Positions 47,595 to 60,826 are shown, counted from the stretch's first letter. The stretch is DNA of 64,000 nt from Chaunax sp. Z400 (GCA_037577475.1 CM075194.1:6499992-6563991), one strand, 5' to 3'. A program made the numbers and translations. Notes: generated from the letters alone by a model not told the origin.

Positions 47595-50500
47595 TTAGGG
47601 TTAGAGCTAGGGTTAGGGTTAGAGTTTGAGCTAGGGTTAGGGTTAGGGTTTGAGCTAGGGTTAGGCTTAGGGTTTGAGCTAGGGCTAGGGTTAGGTTTAG
47701 GGTTTGAATTAGGGTTAGGGTTAGGGTTTGAGCTAGGGTTAGGGTTAGGGTTAGGGTTTGAGCTAGGGTTAGAGCTAGGGTTAGGGTTAGGGTTTGAGCT
47801 AGGGTTAGGGTTTGAGCTAGGGTTAGGGTTAGGGTTTGAGCTAGGGTTAGGGTTAGGGTTTGAGCTACGGTTAGGTTTTGAGCTAGGGTTAGGGTTAGGG
47901 TTTCAGCTAGGGTTAGCGTTAGGGTTTGGGCTAGGGTTAGGGTTAGAGCTAGGGTTAGGGTTAGGGTTTGAGCTAGGGTTAGGGTTAGGGTTAAGGTTTG
48001 AGTTAGGGTTAGGGTAAGGGTTAGGGTTAGAGCTAGGGCTAGGGTTAGGGTTAGGGTCTGAGTTAGGGTTTGAGCTAGGGTTAGGGTTAGGGTTTGAGCC
48101 AGGGCTAGGGTTAGGGTTAGGGTTTGAGCTAGGGTTAGGGTTAGGGTTTGAGCTAGGGTTAGGGTTAGGGTTTGAGCTAGGGCTAGGGTTAGGGTTTGAA
48201 TTAGGGTTAGGGTTAGGGTTTGAGCTAGGGTTAGGGTTAGGGTTAGGGTTTGAGCTAGGGTTAGGGTTAGGGTTAGGGTTTGAGTTAGAGTTAGGGTTAG
48301 GGTTAGAGCTAGGGCTAGGGTTAGGGTTAGGGTCTGAGTTAGGGTTTGAGCTAGGGTTAGGGTTAGGGTTTGAGCTAGGGTTAGGGTTAGGGTTTGAGCT
48401 AGGGTTAGGGTTAGGGTTTGAACTAGGGTTAGGGTTAGGGTTAGAGCTAGGGTCAGGGTTAGGGTTAGAGCTAGGGTTAGGGTTAGAGCTAGGGTTAGGG
48501 TTAGAGCTAGGGTTAGGGTTAGAGCCAGGGTTAGGGTTTGAGGTAGGGTTAGGGTTTCAGCTAGGGTTAGCGTTAGGGTTTGGGCTAGGGTTAGGGTTAG
48601 GGTTAGGGTTTGAGCTAGGGTTAGGGTTAGGGTTTGAGTTAGGGTTAGAGTTAGGGTTAGGGTTTGAGTTAGGGTTAGAGCTAGGGTTAGGGTTAGGGTT
48701 AGAGCTAGGGTTAGGGTTAGGGTTTGAGCTAGGGTTAGGGCTAGGGTTTGAGCTAGGGTTTGAGCTAGGGTTAGGGTTTGAGCTAGGGTTAGGGTTAGAG
48801 TTTGAGCTAGGGTTAGGGTTTGAGCTAGGGTTAGGGTTTGAGCTAGGGTTAGGGTTAGGGTTTGAGCTAGGGTTAGGGTTAGAGCTAGGGTTAGGGTTAC
48901 AGGTAGGGTTAGGGTTAGAGCTAGGGTGAGGGTTTGATCTAGGGTTAGGGTTAGGGTTTGAGCTAGGGTTAGGGTTAGGGTTAGAGCTAGGGTTAGGGTT
49001 AGGGTTTGAGGTAGGGTTAGGGTTAGGGTTTGAGTTAGGGTTAGAGCTAGGGTTAGGGTTAGGGTTTGAGCTAGGGTTAGGGTTAGGGTTTGAGCTAGGG
49101 TTAGGGTTAGGGTTTGAGGTAGGGTTAGGTTTTGGGTTAGGGTTAGGGTTTCAGCTAGGTTTAGGGTTAGGGTTTGGGCTAGGGTTAGGGTTTGGGCTAG
49201 GGTTAGGGTTAGAGCTAGGGTTAGGGTTAGGGTTTGAGCTAGGGTTAGGGTTAGGGTTAGAGCTAGGGTTAGGCTTAGAGCTAGGGCTAGGGTTAGAGCT
49301 AGGGTTAGGGTTAGGGTTTGAGCTAGGGTTAGGGTTAGAGCTAGGGCTAGGGTTAGAGCTAAGGTTAGGGTTAGGGTTTGGGTTAGGGTTAGGGTTTGAG
49401 CTAGGGTTAGGGTTAGAGCTAGGGTTATGGTTTGAGCTAGGATGAGGGTTTGAGCTAGGGTTAGGGTTAGGGTTTGAGCTAGGGTTAGGGTTTGAGCTAG
49501 GGTTAGGGTTAGGGTTTGAGCTAGGGTTAGGGTTAGAGCTAGGGTTAGGGTTAGAGCTAGGGTTAGGGTTAGGGTTTGAGCTAGGGCTAGGGTTAGGGTT
49601 AGGGTTTGAGTTAGGGTTAGGGTTAGGGTTTGAGCTAGGGTTAGGGTTAGGGTTTGAGTTAAGCTTAGAGCTAGGGTTAGGGTTAGGGTTTGAATTAGGG
49701 TTAGAGCTAGGGTTAGGGTTAGGGTTTGAGTTAGGGTTAGAGCTAGGGTTAGGGTTAGGGTTTGAGCTAGGGTTAGAGCTAGGGTTAGGGTTAGAGCTAG
49801 GGTTAGGGTTAGGGTTTGAGCTAGGGTTAGGGTTTGAGCTAGGTTTAGGGTTAGGGTTTGAGCTAGGGTTAGGGTTAGGGTTTGAGCTACGGTTAGGTTT
49901 TGAGCTAGGGTTAGGGTTAGGGTTTCAGCTAGGGTTAGCGTTAGGGTTTGGGCTAGGGTTAGGGTTAGAGCTAGGGTTAGGGTTAGGGTTAGAGTTAGGG
50001 TTAGGGTTTGAGTTAGGGTTAGAGCTAGGGTTAGGGTTAGGGTTAGAGCTAGGGTTAGGGTTAGGGTTTGAGCTAGGGTTAGGGTTAGGGTTTGAGCTAG
50101 GGTTAGGGTTAGAGTTTGAGCTAGGGTTAGGGTTAGGGTTTGAGCTAGGGCTAGGGTTAGGGTTAGGGTTTGAATTAGGGTTAGGGTTAGGGTTTGAGCT
50201 AGGGTTAGGGTTAGGGTTAGGGTTTGAGCTAGGGTTAGGGTTAGGGTTTGAGTTAGGGTTAGGGTTAGGGTTAGAGCTAGGGCTAGGGTTAGGGTTAGGG
50301 TCTGAGTTAGGGTTTGAGCTAGGGTTAGGGTTAGGGTTTGAGCTAGGGCTAGGGTTAGGGTTAGGGTTTGAATTAGGGTTAGGGTTAGGGTTTGAGCTAG
50401 GGCAAGGGTTAGGGTTAGGGTTTGAGTTAGGGTTAGGGTTAGGGTTAGGGTTTGAGCTAGGGTTAGGGTTAGGGTTAGGGTTTGAGCTAGGGTTAGGGTT

Positions 50501-51473
50501 AGGGTTAGGGTTTGAGTTAGGGTTAGGGTTAGAGCTAGGGCTAGGGTTAGGGTTAGGGTCTGAGTTAGGGTTTGAGCTAGGGTTAGGGTTAGGGTTTGAG
50601 CTAGGGCTAGGGTTAGGGTTAGGGTTTGAGCTAGGGCTAGGGTTAGGGTTAGGGTTTGAGCTAGGGTTAGGGTTAGGGTTTGAGCTAGGGTTAGGGTTAG
50701 GGTTTGAGCTAGGGCTAGGGTTAGGGTTAGGGTTTGAATTAGGGTTAGGGTTAGGGTTTGAGCTAGGGTTAGGGTTAGGGTTTGAGCTAGGGTTAGGGTT
50801 AGGGTTAGGGTTAGGGTTTGAGTTAGGGTTAGGGTTAGAGCTAGGGCTAGGGTTAGGGTTAGGGTCTGAGTTAGGGTTTGAGCTAGGGTTAGGGTTAGGG
50901 TTTGAGCTAGGGTTAGGGTTAGGGTTTGAGCTACGGTTAGGGTTAAGGGTTAGAGCTAGGGCTAGGGTTAGGGTTAGGGTCTGAGTTAGGGTTTGAGCTA
51001 GGGTTAGGGTTAGGGTTTGAGCTAGGGCTAGGGTTAGGGTTAGGGTTTGAATTAGGGTTAGGGTTAGGGTTTGAGCTAGGGCTAGGGTTAGGGTTAGGGT
51101 TTGAGTTAGGGTTAGGGTTAGGGTTAGGGTTTGAGCTAGGGTTAGGGTTAGGGTTAGGGTTTGAGCTAGGGTTAGGGTTAGGGTTTGAGTTAGGGTTAGG
51201 GTTTGAGCTAGGGTTAGGGTTAGGGTTAGGGTTTGAGCTAGGGTTAGGGTTAGGGTTAGGGTTTGAGCTAGGGCTAGGGTTAGGGTTAGGGTTTGAATTA
51301 GGGTTAGGGTTAGGGTTTGAGCTAGGGCTAGGGTTAGGGTTAGGGTTTGAGTTAGGGTTAGGGTTAGGGTTAGGGTTTGAGCTAGGGTTAGGGTTAGGGT
51401 TTGAGCTAGGGTTAGGGTTAGGGTTAGGGTTTGAGCTAGGGTTAGGGTTAGGGTTTGAGCTAGGGTTAGGGTC
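47595..51473 (+). repeat. Telomere-like array A8 (G-rich on +)
   Basis: About 3.9 kb. The start is like A3/A5/A7 but then diverges, including a stretch at about 48740-49460 that resembles the beginning of A2 (24560-25440). It ends at the strand switch. Confidence 0.96.
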
Positions 51474-51487
51474 TTGAGTTGACCCTA
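51467..51487. other. Head-to-head strand-switch junction
   Basis: G-rich repeats give way to C-rich repeats at a 7-bp inverted repeat, TAGGGTC (51467-51473) and GACCCTA (51481-51487), with loop TTGAGTT. The order 5'-(TTAGGG)n-(CCCTAA)n-3' is that of two chromosome ends joined end to end. Confidence 0.9.
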
Positions 51488-54400
51488 GGTCAAAACCTAA
51501 CCCTAACCCTAGCTCAGACCCTAACCCTTGCCTTAACCATAACCCTAGCTCAAACCCTAACCCTGACCTTAGCTCAAACACTAAGCCTAACTCTAGCTCA
51601 AACCCTAACCCTAGCTCAAACCCTAACCCTATCCCTAGCTCTAACCCTAACCCTAGCTCTAACCCTAACCCTAGCTCAAACCCTAACCCTAAACCTAGCT
51701 CAAACCCTAACCCTAACCCTAGCTCAAACCTTTACCCTATCCCTAGCTCTAACCCTAACCCTAGCTCTAACCCTAACCCTAGCTCAAACCCTAACCCTAA
51801 ACCTAGCTCTAACCCTAGCCCTAACCCTAGCTCAAACCTTTACCCTATCCCTAGCTCTAACCCTAACCCTAGCTCTAACCCTAACCCTAGCTCAAACCCT
51901 AACCCTAAACCTAGCTCAAACCCTAACCCTAACCCTAGCTCAAACCCAAACCCTAACCCTAGCTCAAACCATAACCCTAACCCTAGCTCAAACCCTAACC
52001 CTAGCTCAAACCCTAACCCTAACCCTAACTCAAACCCTAACCCTAACCCTAGCCCTAGCTCTAACCCTAACCCTAGCTCAAACCCTAACCCTAACCCTAG
52101 CTCTAACCCTAACTCAAACCCTAACCCTAACCCTATATCAAACCCTAACCCTAACTTTAGCTCTACCCTAACCCTAGCCCAAACCCTAACCCTAGCTCAA
52201 ACCCTAACCCTAACCCTAGCTCAAACCCTAACCCTAACCCTAGCTCTAACCCTAACCCTAACCCTAGCTCTAACCCTAACCCTAACCCTAGCTCAAACCC
52301 TAACCCTAACCCTAGCTCTAACCCTAACCCTAACCCTAGCTCTAACCCTAACTCAAACCCTAACCCCTACTCTAACCCTAACTCAAACCCTAACCCTAAC
52401 CCTAGCTCAAACCCTAACCCTAACCCTAACCCTAGCTCAAACCCTAACCCTAACCCTAGCTCTAACCCTAACCCTAACCCAAACCCTAACCCTAGCTCAA
52501 ACCCTAACCCTAACCCTAGCTCTAACCCTAACTCAAACCCTAACCCTACCTCAAACCCTAACCCTAACTTTAGCTCTACCCTAACCCTCGCCCAAACCCT
52601 AACCCTAACCCTAGCTCAAACCCTAACCCTAACCCTAGCTCAAACCCTAACCCTAACCCTAGCTCAAACCCTAACCCTAACCCTAGCTCTAACCCTAGCT
52701 CTAACCCTAACCCTAGCTCTAACCCTAACCCTAGCTCAAACCCTAACCCTAACCCTAACCCTAGCCCTAGCTCTAACCCTAACCCTAGCTCTAACCCTAA
52801 CCCTAGCTCAAACCCTAACCCTAACCCTAGCTCAAACCCTAACCCTAGCTCAAACCCTAACCCTAACCCTAGCTCTAACCCTAACCCTAGCTCAAACCCT
52901 AACCCTAACCCTAGCTATAACCCTAGGCCTAGCTCTTACCCTAACCCTAGCTCAAACCCTAACCCTAACCCTAGCTCTAACCCTAGCCCTAGCTCTAACC
53001 CTAACCATAGCTCAAACCCTAACCCTAACCCTAGCCCTAGCTCTAACCCTAACCCTAGCTCTAACCCTAGCCCTAGCTCTAACCCTAACCCTAGCTCAAA
53101 CCCTAACCCTAACCCTAGCTCAAACCCTAACACTAACCCTAGCTCAAACCCTAACCCTAACCCTAGCTCTAACCCTAACCCTAACCCTAGCTCTAAACCT
53201 AACTCAAACCCTAACCCTAACCCTAGCTCTAACCCTAACTCAAACCCTAACACTAACCCTACCTCAAACCCTAACCCTAACTTTAGCTCTACCCTAACCC
53301 TAGCCCAAACCCTAACCCTAACCCTAGCTCAAACCCTAACCCTAACCCTAGCTCAAACCCTAACCCTAACCCTAGCTCAAACCCTAACCCTAACCCTAGC
53401 TCTAACCCTAGCTCTAACCCTAACCCTAGCTCTAACCCTAACCCTAGCTCAAACCCTAACCCTAACCCTAGCTCTAACCCTAACCCTAGCTCTAACCCTA
53501 GCCCTAGCTCTAACCCTAACCCTAGCTCTAACCCTAACCCTAGCTCAAAACCTAACCCTAACCCTAGCTCAAACCCTAACCCCAGCTCAAACCCTAACCC
53601 TAACCCTAGCTCTAACCCTAACCCTAGCTCAAACCCTAACCCTAACCCTAGCTCTAACCCTAACCCTAGCTCTAACCCTAGGCCTAGCTCTAACCCTAAC
53701 CCTAGCTCAAACCCTAACCCTAACCCTAGCTCTAACCCTAGCCCTAGCTCTAACCCTAACCATAGCTCAAACCCTAACCCTAACCCTAGCCCTAGCTCTA
53801 ACCCTAACCCTAGCCCTAGCTCTAACCCTAACCCTAGCTCAAACCCTAACCCTAACCCTAGCTCAAACCCTAACACTAACCCTAGCTCAAACCGTAACCC
53901 TAACCCTAGCTCTAACCCTAACCCTAACCCTAGCTCTAACCCTAACTCAAACCCTAACCCTAACCCTAGCTCTAACCCTAACTCAAACCCTAACCCTAAC
54001 CCTAGCTCAAACCCTAACCCTAACCCTAGCTCTAACCCTAACCCTAGCTCTAACCCTAACCCTAACCCTAGCTCGAACCCTAACCCTAACCCTAGCTCAA
54101 ACCCTAACCCTAACCCTAGCTCAAACCCTAACCCTAACCCTGGCTCAAACCCTAACCCTAAACCTAGCTCAAACCCTAACCCTAACCCTAGCTCAAACCC
54201 TAACCCTAACCCTAGCTCAAACCCTAACCCTAGCTCGAAACCTAACCCTAACCCTAGCTCAAACCCTAACCCTAACTCGAACCCTAACCCTAACCCTAGC
54301 TCAAACCGTAACCCTAACCGTAGCTCAAACCCTAACCCTAACCCTAGCTCAAACCCTAACCCTAGCTCTAACCCTAGCCCTAGCTCTAACCCTAACCCTA

Positions 54401-56900
54401 ACCCTAGCTCTTACCCTATCCCTAACTCTAGCTCAAACCCTAACCCTAACCCTAGCTCAAACCGTAACCCTAACCCTAGCTCTAACCCTAACCCTAACCC
54501 TAGCTCTAACCCTAACTCAAACCCTAACCCTAACCCTATATCAAACCCTAACCCTAACTTTAGCTCTACCCTAACCCTAGCCCAAACCCTAACCCTAGCT
54601 CAAACCCTAACCCTAACCCTAGCTCAAACCCTAACCCTAACCCTAGCTCTAACCCTAACCCTAACCCTAGCTCTAACCCTAACCCTAACCCTAGCTCAAA
54701 CCCTAACCCTAACCCTAGCTCTAACCCTAACCCTAACCCTAGCTCTAACCCTAACTCAAACCCTAACCCCTACTCTAACCCTAACTCAAACCCTAACCCT
54801 AACCCTAGCTCAAACCCTAACCCTAACCCTAACCCTAGCTCAAACCCTAACCCTAACCCTAGCTCTAACCCTAACCCTAACCCAAACCCTAACCCTAGCT
54901 CAAACCCTAACCCTAACCCTAGCTCTAACCCTAACTCAAACCCTAACCCTACCTCAAACCCTAACCCTAACTTTAGCTCTACCCTAACCCTAGCCCAAAC
55001 CCTAACCCTAACCCTAGCTCAAACCCTAACCCTAACCCTAGCTCTAACCCTAGCTCTAACCCTAACCCTAGCTCTAACCCTAACCCTAGCTCAAACCCTA
55101 ACCCTAACCCTAACCCTAGCCCTAGCTCTAACCCTAACCCTAGCTCTAACCCTAACCCTAGCTCAAACCCTAACCCTAACCCTAGCTCAAACCCTAACCC
55201 TAGCTCAAACCCTAACCCTAACCCTAGCTCTAACCCTAACCCTAGCTCAAACCCTAACCCTAACCCTAGCTATAACCCTAGGCCTAGCTCTTACCCTAAC
55301 CCTAGCTCAAACCCTAACCCTAACCCTAGCTCTAACCCTAGCCCTAGCTCTAACCCTAACCATAGCTCAAACCCTAACCCTAACCCTAGCCCTAGCTCTA
55401 ACCCTAACCCTAGCTCTAACCCTAGCCCTAGCTCTAACCCTAACCCTAGCTCAAACCCTAACCCTAACCCTAGCTCAAACCCTAACACTAACCCTAGCTC
55501 AAACCCTAACCCTAACCCTAGCTCTAACCCTAACCCTAACCCTAGCTCTAAACCTAACTCAAACCCTAACCCTAACCCTAGCTCTAACCCTAACTCAAAC
55601 CCTAACACTAACCCTACCTCAAACCCTAACCCTAACTTTAGCTCTACCCTAACCCTAGCCCAAACCCTAACCCTAACCCTAGCTCAAACCCTAACCCTAA
55701 CCCTAGCTCAAACCCTAACCCTAACCCTAGCTCAAACCCTAACCCTAACCCTAGCTCTAACCCTAGCTCTAACCCTAACCCTAGCTCTAACCCTAACCCT
55801 AGCTCAAACCCTAACCCTAACCCTAGCTCTAACCCTAACCCTAGCTCTAACCCTAGCCCTAGCTCTAACCCTAACCCTAGCTCTAACCCTAACCCTAGCT
55901 CAAAACCTAACCCTAACCCTAGCTCAAACCCTAACCCCAGCTCAAACCCTAACCCTAACCCTAGCTCTAACCCTAACCCTAGCTCAAACCCTAACCCTAA
56001 CCCTAGCTCTAACCCTAACCCTAGCTCTAACCCTAGGCCTAGCTCTAACCCTAACCCTAGCTCAAACCCTAACCCTAACCCTAGCTCTAACCCTAGCCCT
56101 AGCTCTAACCCTAACCATAGCTCAAACCCTAACCCTAACCCTAGCCCTAGCTCTAACCCTAACCCTAGCCCTAGCTCTAACCCTAACCCTAGCTCAAACC
56201 CTAACCCTAACCCTAGCTCAAACCCTAACACTAACCCTAGCTCAAACCGTAACCCTAACCCTAGCTCTAACCCTAACCCTAACCCTAGCTCTAACCCTAA
56301 CTCAAACCCTAACCCTAACCCTAGCTCTAACCCTAACTCAAACCCTAACCCTAACCCTAGCTCAAACCCTAACCCTAACCCTAGCTCTAACCCTAACCCT
56401 AGCTCTAACCCTAACCCTAACCCTAGCTCGAACCCTAACCCTAACCCTAGCTCAAACCCTAACCCTAACCCTAGCTCAAACCCTAACCCTAACCCTGGCT
56501 CAAACCCTAACCCTAAACCTAGCTCAAACCCTAACCCTAACCCTAGCTCAAACCCTAACCCTAACCCTAGCTCAAACCCTAACCCTAGCTCGAAACCTAA
56601 CCCTAACCCTAGCTCAAACCCTAACCCTAACTCGAACCCTAACCCTAACCCTAGCTCAAACCGTAACCCTAACCGTAGCTCAAACCCTAACCCTAACCCT
56701 AGCTCAAACCCTAACCCTAGCTCTAACCCTAGCCCTAGCTCTAACCCTAACCCTAACCCTAGCTCTTACCCTATCCCTAACTCTAGCTCAAACCCTAACC
56801 CTAACCCTAGCTCAAACCCTAACCCTAACCCCAGCTCAAACTCTAACCCTAACCCTAGCTCTAACCATAGCTCACACCCTAACCCTAGCTCTAACCCTAA
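51481..56900 (-). repeat. Telomere-like array A9 (G-rich on -)
   Basis: About 5.4 kb of CCCTAA-type hexamers with GAGCTA/AAACCC variants. It contains a tandem duplication: TATATC markers at 52134 and 54537 (2403 bp apart), and later segments 2355 bp apart, a 48-bp loss in the second copy. The marker AACTTTAGCTCTACCCTAAC recurs at about 52151, 52565, 53278, 54555, 54967 and 55632. Open frames here (Asn-Pro, Leu-Thr or Gly-Leu-Glu repeats on either strand) are by-products. Confidence 0.97.
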
Positions 56901-57497
56901 TTTAATGTTTTAAATAACCCCCCACCCCTCCTTTTAAGGTTTATTAATTTTTAAATGTTGTACATGTCATTTTAAGATTTTAAATTGTCAAACAGTGTCT
57001 GTTATATTTTCTGGTTTTATTATACAGACCTGTGGGAGGAACGATCAGGGGTTCCGGGGACTTTGATAAGGAATAATGCTCCTTCTACTCACCATGCCTC
57101 AACAAAACAGTGGTGGCACTTTTATTTCTTTATTTTTTATCATAGTATTTTATCCATTAAAATGATGTGCATTGACTGTAGCCTTGGTGGGGATCGAATT
57201 GCTGACCATCTGGTTGGCAGGCGTTCGCCCTACCTCTTGGCCACAGTGAATTCTAAATAACATGACATCATCCAGCCTTAGACCTCCATTGGAGAATCGA
57301 ATCTTTTTTCTTTTTTGTAAAATAACACAAATCTATAAATACATATAGTCATCTAGATTTGAGGTCACAAGGGACACCTTTTTATTCTTTTTAATGGTTT
57401 ACACACCTTTTACGATAGCCCTCAGTTTTTTTTTAAGTGGTTTTATTTTCAATAAAGGAAAATACTCGAATAAAAGGAAAAACACTTAACACAGAAC
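56901..57497 (-). repeat. 597-bp module S8, inverted
   Basis: Same 597-bp length as the plus-strand modules but more diverged (for example GGGGTGGGG instead of the GC box, CTACTCACCATG in the core). tRNA-like segment 57175-57247 with box B changed to AATTCGATCCC. It begins, on the plus strand, TTTAATGTTTTAAATAACCC and ends ACAGAAC. Confidence 0.95.
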
Positions 57498-58808
57498 CTA
57501 ACCCTAGCTCTAACCCTAACCCTAGCTCTAACCCTAACCCTAGCTCAAACCCTAACCCTAACCCTAGCTCAAACCCTAACCCTAACCCTAGCTCTAACCC
57601 TAACCCTAGCTCTAACCCTAACCCTAGCTCAAACCCTAACCCTAACCCTAGCTCAAACCCTAACCCTAACCCTAGCTCAAACCCTAACCCTAACCCTAGC
57701 TCAAACCCTAACCCTAGCTCAAACCCTAACCCTAGCTCTAACCCTAACCCTAGCTCAAACCCTAACCCTAACCCTAGCTCAAACCCTAACCCTAACCCTA
57801 GCTGAAACCCTAAGCCTAACCCTAGCTCAAACCCTAACCCTAACCCTAGCTCTAACCCTAGCTCAAACCCTAACTCTAACCCTAGCTCAAACCCTAACCC
57901 TAACCCTAGCTCAAACCCTAACCCTAACCCTAGCTCTATCCCTAACCCTAGCCCAAACCCTAACCCTAACTGAAACCCTAACCCTAACCCTAGATCAAAA
58001 CCTAACCCTAGCTCAAACCCTAACCCTAGCTCAAACCCTAACCCTAACCCTAGCTCTAACCCTAACTCAAACCCTAACCCTAACCCTAGCCCTAACCCTA
58101 ACCCTAGCCCAAACCCTAACCCTAACCCTAGCTCAAACCCTAACCCTAGCTCAAACCCTAACCCTAACCCTAGCTCAAACCCTAACCCTAACCCTAGCTC
58201 TAACCCTAACTCAAACCCTAACCCTAGCCCTAACCCTAGCCCAAACCCTAACCCTAACCCTAGCTCAAACCCTAACCCTAGCTCAAACCCTAACCCTAAC
58301 CCTAGCTCTAACCCTAACTCAAACCCTAACCCTAACCCTAGCTCTAACCCTAACCCTAGCCCAAACCCTAACCCTAGCTCAAACCCTAACCCTAGCTCAA
58401 ACCCTAACCCTAGCTAAAACCCTAACCCTAGCTCAAACTCTAACCCTAACCCTAGCTCTAACCCTAACCCTAGCTCAAACCCTAACCCTAACCCTAGCTC
58501 AAACCCTAACCCTAGCTCACCCCTAACCCTAGCTCAAACCCTAACCGTAACCCTAGCTCTAACCCTAGCTCTAACCCTAACCCTAGCTCAAACCCTAACC
58601 CTAACCCTAGCTCAAACCCTAACCCTAGCTCAAACCCTAACCCTAGCTCAAACTCTAACCCTAACCCTAGCTCTAACCCTAACCCTAACCCTAGCTCAAA
58701 CCCTAACCCTAACCCTAGCTCAAACCCTAACCCTAGCTCAAACCCTAACCCTAACCCTAGCTCAAACTCTAACCCTAGCTCTAACCCTAACCCTAGCTCT
58801 AACCCTAA
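57498..58808 (-). repeat. Telomere-like array A10 (G-rich on -)
   Basis: 1.3 kb of CCCTAA-type hexamers dominated by CTCAAACCCTAACCCTAG and CTCTAACCCTAACCCTAG groups; no interruption. Confidence 0.96.
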
Positions 58809-59405
58809 TTTAATGTTTTAAATAACCCCCCGCCCCTCCTTTTAAGGTTTATTAATTTTTAAATGTTGTACATGTAATTTTAAGATCTTATATTGTCAAA
58901 CAGTGTCTGTTATATTTTCTGGTTTTATCATACAGACCTGCGGGAGGAGCGATCAGGGGTTCCGGGGACCTTGATAAGGAATAATGCTCCTTCTGCTCAC
59001 CGTGCCTCAACAAACCAGTGGTGGCACTTTTATTTCTTTATTTTTTACTATATTATTTTATCCATGAAAATGATGTGCATTGAGTGTGGCCTTGGTGGGG
59101 ATCAATCCACCTACCATCTGGTTGGCAGACGTTCGCCCTACCACTTGGCCACAGTGAATTCTAAATAACATGACATCATCCAGCCTTAGACCTCCATAGG
59201 AGAATCGGATCTTTTTTCTTTTTTGTAAAATAACACAAATCTATAAATACATATAGTCATCTAGATTTGAGGTCACTAGGGACACCTTTTTATTCTTTTT
59301 AATGGTTTACACACCTTTTACGATAGCCCTCAGGTTTTTTTAAGTGGTTTTATTTTCAATACAGGAAAATACTCGAATAAAAGGAAAAAATGCTTAACAC
59401 AGAAC
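58809..59405 (-). repeat. 597-bp module S9, inverted
   Basis: 597 bp. tRNA-like segment 59083-59155 (one stem mismatch, AGTGTGGCC); minus-strand TATTTAAA at 58817-58824 and intact GC box. Shares CACTAGGGACACC with S10, where S8 has CACAAGGGACACC. Confidence 0.95.
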
Positions 59406-59643
59406 CTAACCCTAGCTCTAACCCTAACCCTAGCCCTAACCCTAACCCTAGCTCTAACCATAACCCTAGCCCTAGCTCTAACCCTAGCCCTAGCCCTAAC
59501 CCTAGCTCAAACCCTAGCCCTAACCCTAGCTCAAACCCTAACCCTAACCCTAGCCCTAGCTCAAACCCTAACCCTAACCCTAGCTCTAACCCTAGCTCAA
59601 ACCCTAACCCTAGCTCAAACTCTAACCCTAGCTCTAACCCTAA
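59406..59643 (-). repeat. Short telomere-like array A11 (G-rich on -)
   Basis: 238 bp of C-rich hexamers, rich in AGCCCT units, between S9 and S10. It is the shortest array between two modules in the window. Confidence 0.95.
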
Positions 59644-60241
59644 TTTAATGTTTTTAATAACCCCCCGCCCCTCCTTTTAAGGTTTATTAATTTTTAAATG
59701 TTGTACATGTCATTTTAAGATCTTATATTGTCAAACAGTGTCTGTTATATTTTCTGGTTTTATCATACAGACCTGCGGGAGGAACAATCAGCGGTTCCGG
59801 GGACTTTGATAAGGAATAATGCTCCTTCTGCTCACCGTGCCTCAACAAACCAGTGGTGGCACTTTTATTTCTTTATTTTTTACTATATTATTTTATCCAT
59901 GAAAATGATGTGTATTGACTGTGGCCTTGGTGGGGATCAATCTGCCAACCATCTGGTTGGCAGGCATTCGCCCTACCTCTTGGCCACAGTGAATTCTAAA
60001 TAAAATGACATCATCCAGCCTTAGACCTCCATAGGAGAATCGAATCTTGCTTCTTTTTTGTAAAATAACACAAATCTATAAATACATATAGTCATCTAGA
60101 TTTGAGGTCACTAGGGACACCTTTTTATTCTTTTTAATGGTTTACACACCTTTTACGATAGCCCTCAGGTTTTTTTAAGTGGTTTTATTTTCAATACAGG
60201 AAAATACTCGAATAAAAGGAAAAAAACGCTTAACACAGAAC
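59644..60241 (-). repeat. 598-bp module S10, inverted
   Basis: tRNA-like segment 59918-59990 with an intact 9-bp stem. The promoter-like block has TTTTTAATAACC in place of TTTTAAATAACC, so its TATA-like part is altered. Confidence 0.95.
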
Positions 60242-60800
60242 CTAACCCTAGCTCTAACCCTAACCCTAGCTCTAACCCTAACCCTAGGTCAAACCCAAAC
60301 CCTAACCCTAACCCTAGCTCAAACCCTAACCCTAACCCTAGCTCAAACCCTAACTCTAACCCCAGATCAAACCCTAAACCTAACCCTAGCTCTAACCCTA
60401 ACCCTAGCCCTAACCCTAACCCTAGCTATAATCCTAGCCCTAGCTCTAACCCTAACCCTAGCCCTAACCCTAACCCTAGATCAAACCCTAACCCTAGCTC
60501 AAACCCTAACCCTAACCCTAGCTCTAACCCTAACCCTAACCCTAGCTCTAACCCTAACCCTAGCTCAAACCCTTACCCTAACCCTAGCTAAAACCCTAGC
60601 CCTAGCTCTAACCCTAGCCCTAACCCTAGCTCAAACCCTAACCCTAACCCTAGCTCTAACCCTAACCCTAGCTCAAACCCTAACCCTAGCTCAAACCCTA
60701 ACCCTAACCCTAGCTCAAACCTTACCCTAACCCTAGCTCAAACCCTAACCCTAACCCTAGCCCTAACCCTAACTCTAACCCTAGCTCAAACCCTAACCCT
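60242..60800 (-). repeat. Telomere-like array A12 (G-rich on -)
   Basis: About 560 bp of C-rich hexamers, ending at the second strand switch. Confidence 0.95.
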
Positions 60801-60826
60801 AGGGTTTGAGCCCTAACTAGGGTTAC
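60785..60826. other. Tail-to-tail strand-switch junction
   Basis: C-rich repeats turn into G-rich repeats at the palindrome AACCCTAGGGTT (60795-60806). CTCAAACCCT on the left and AGGGTTTGAG on the right are exact reverse complements, separated by one extra hexamer. Only about 26 bp of G-rich repeat follow before a truncated module. Confidence 0.85.

Noticed and set aside
51467..51487. Sequencing foldback (palindromic read) as the cause of the strand switch
   Set aside because: A foldback would give mirrored arms. Module positions, module subfamilies and array block order differ on the two sides. Misassembly of another kind is still possible.
50943..56231. Open frames of Asn-Pro-Ser, Leu-Thr-Leu-Ala-Gln or Gly-Leu-Glu repeats in the inverted arm
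   Set aside because: Same arithmetic effect: C-rich hexamers leave two frames open and their complement leaves one. The identical pairs at 2355-bp spacing come from the tandem duplication, not from gene duplication.
18461..60800. CRISPR array
   Set aside because: Regular repeats are present, but there are no unique spacers of constant length, no leader, no cas genes, and the DNA is vertebrate.
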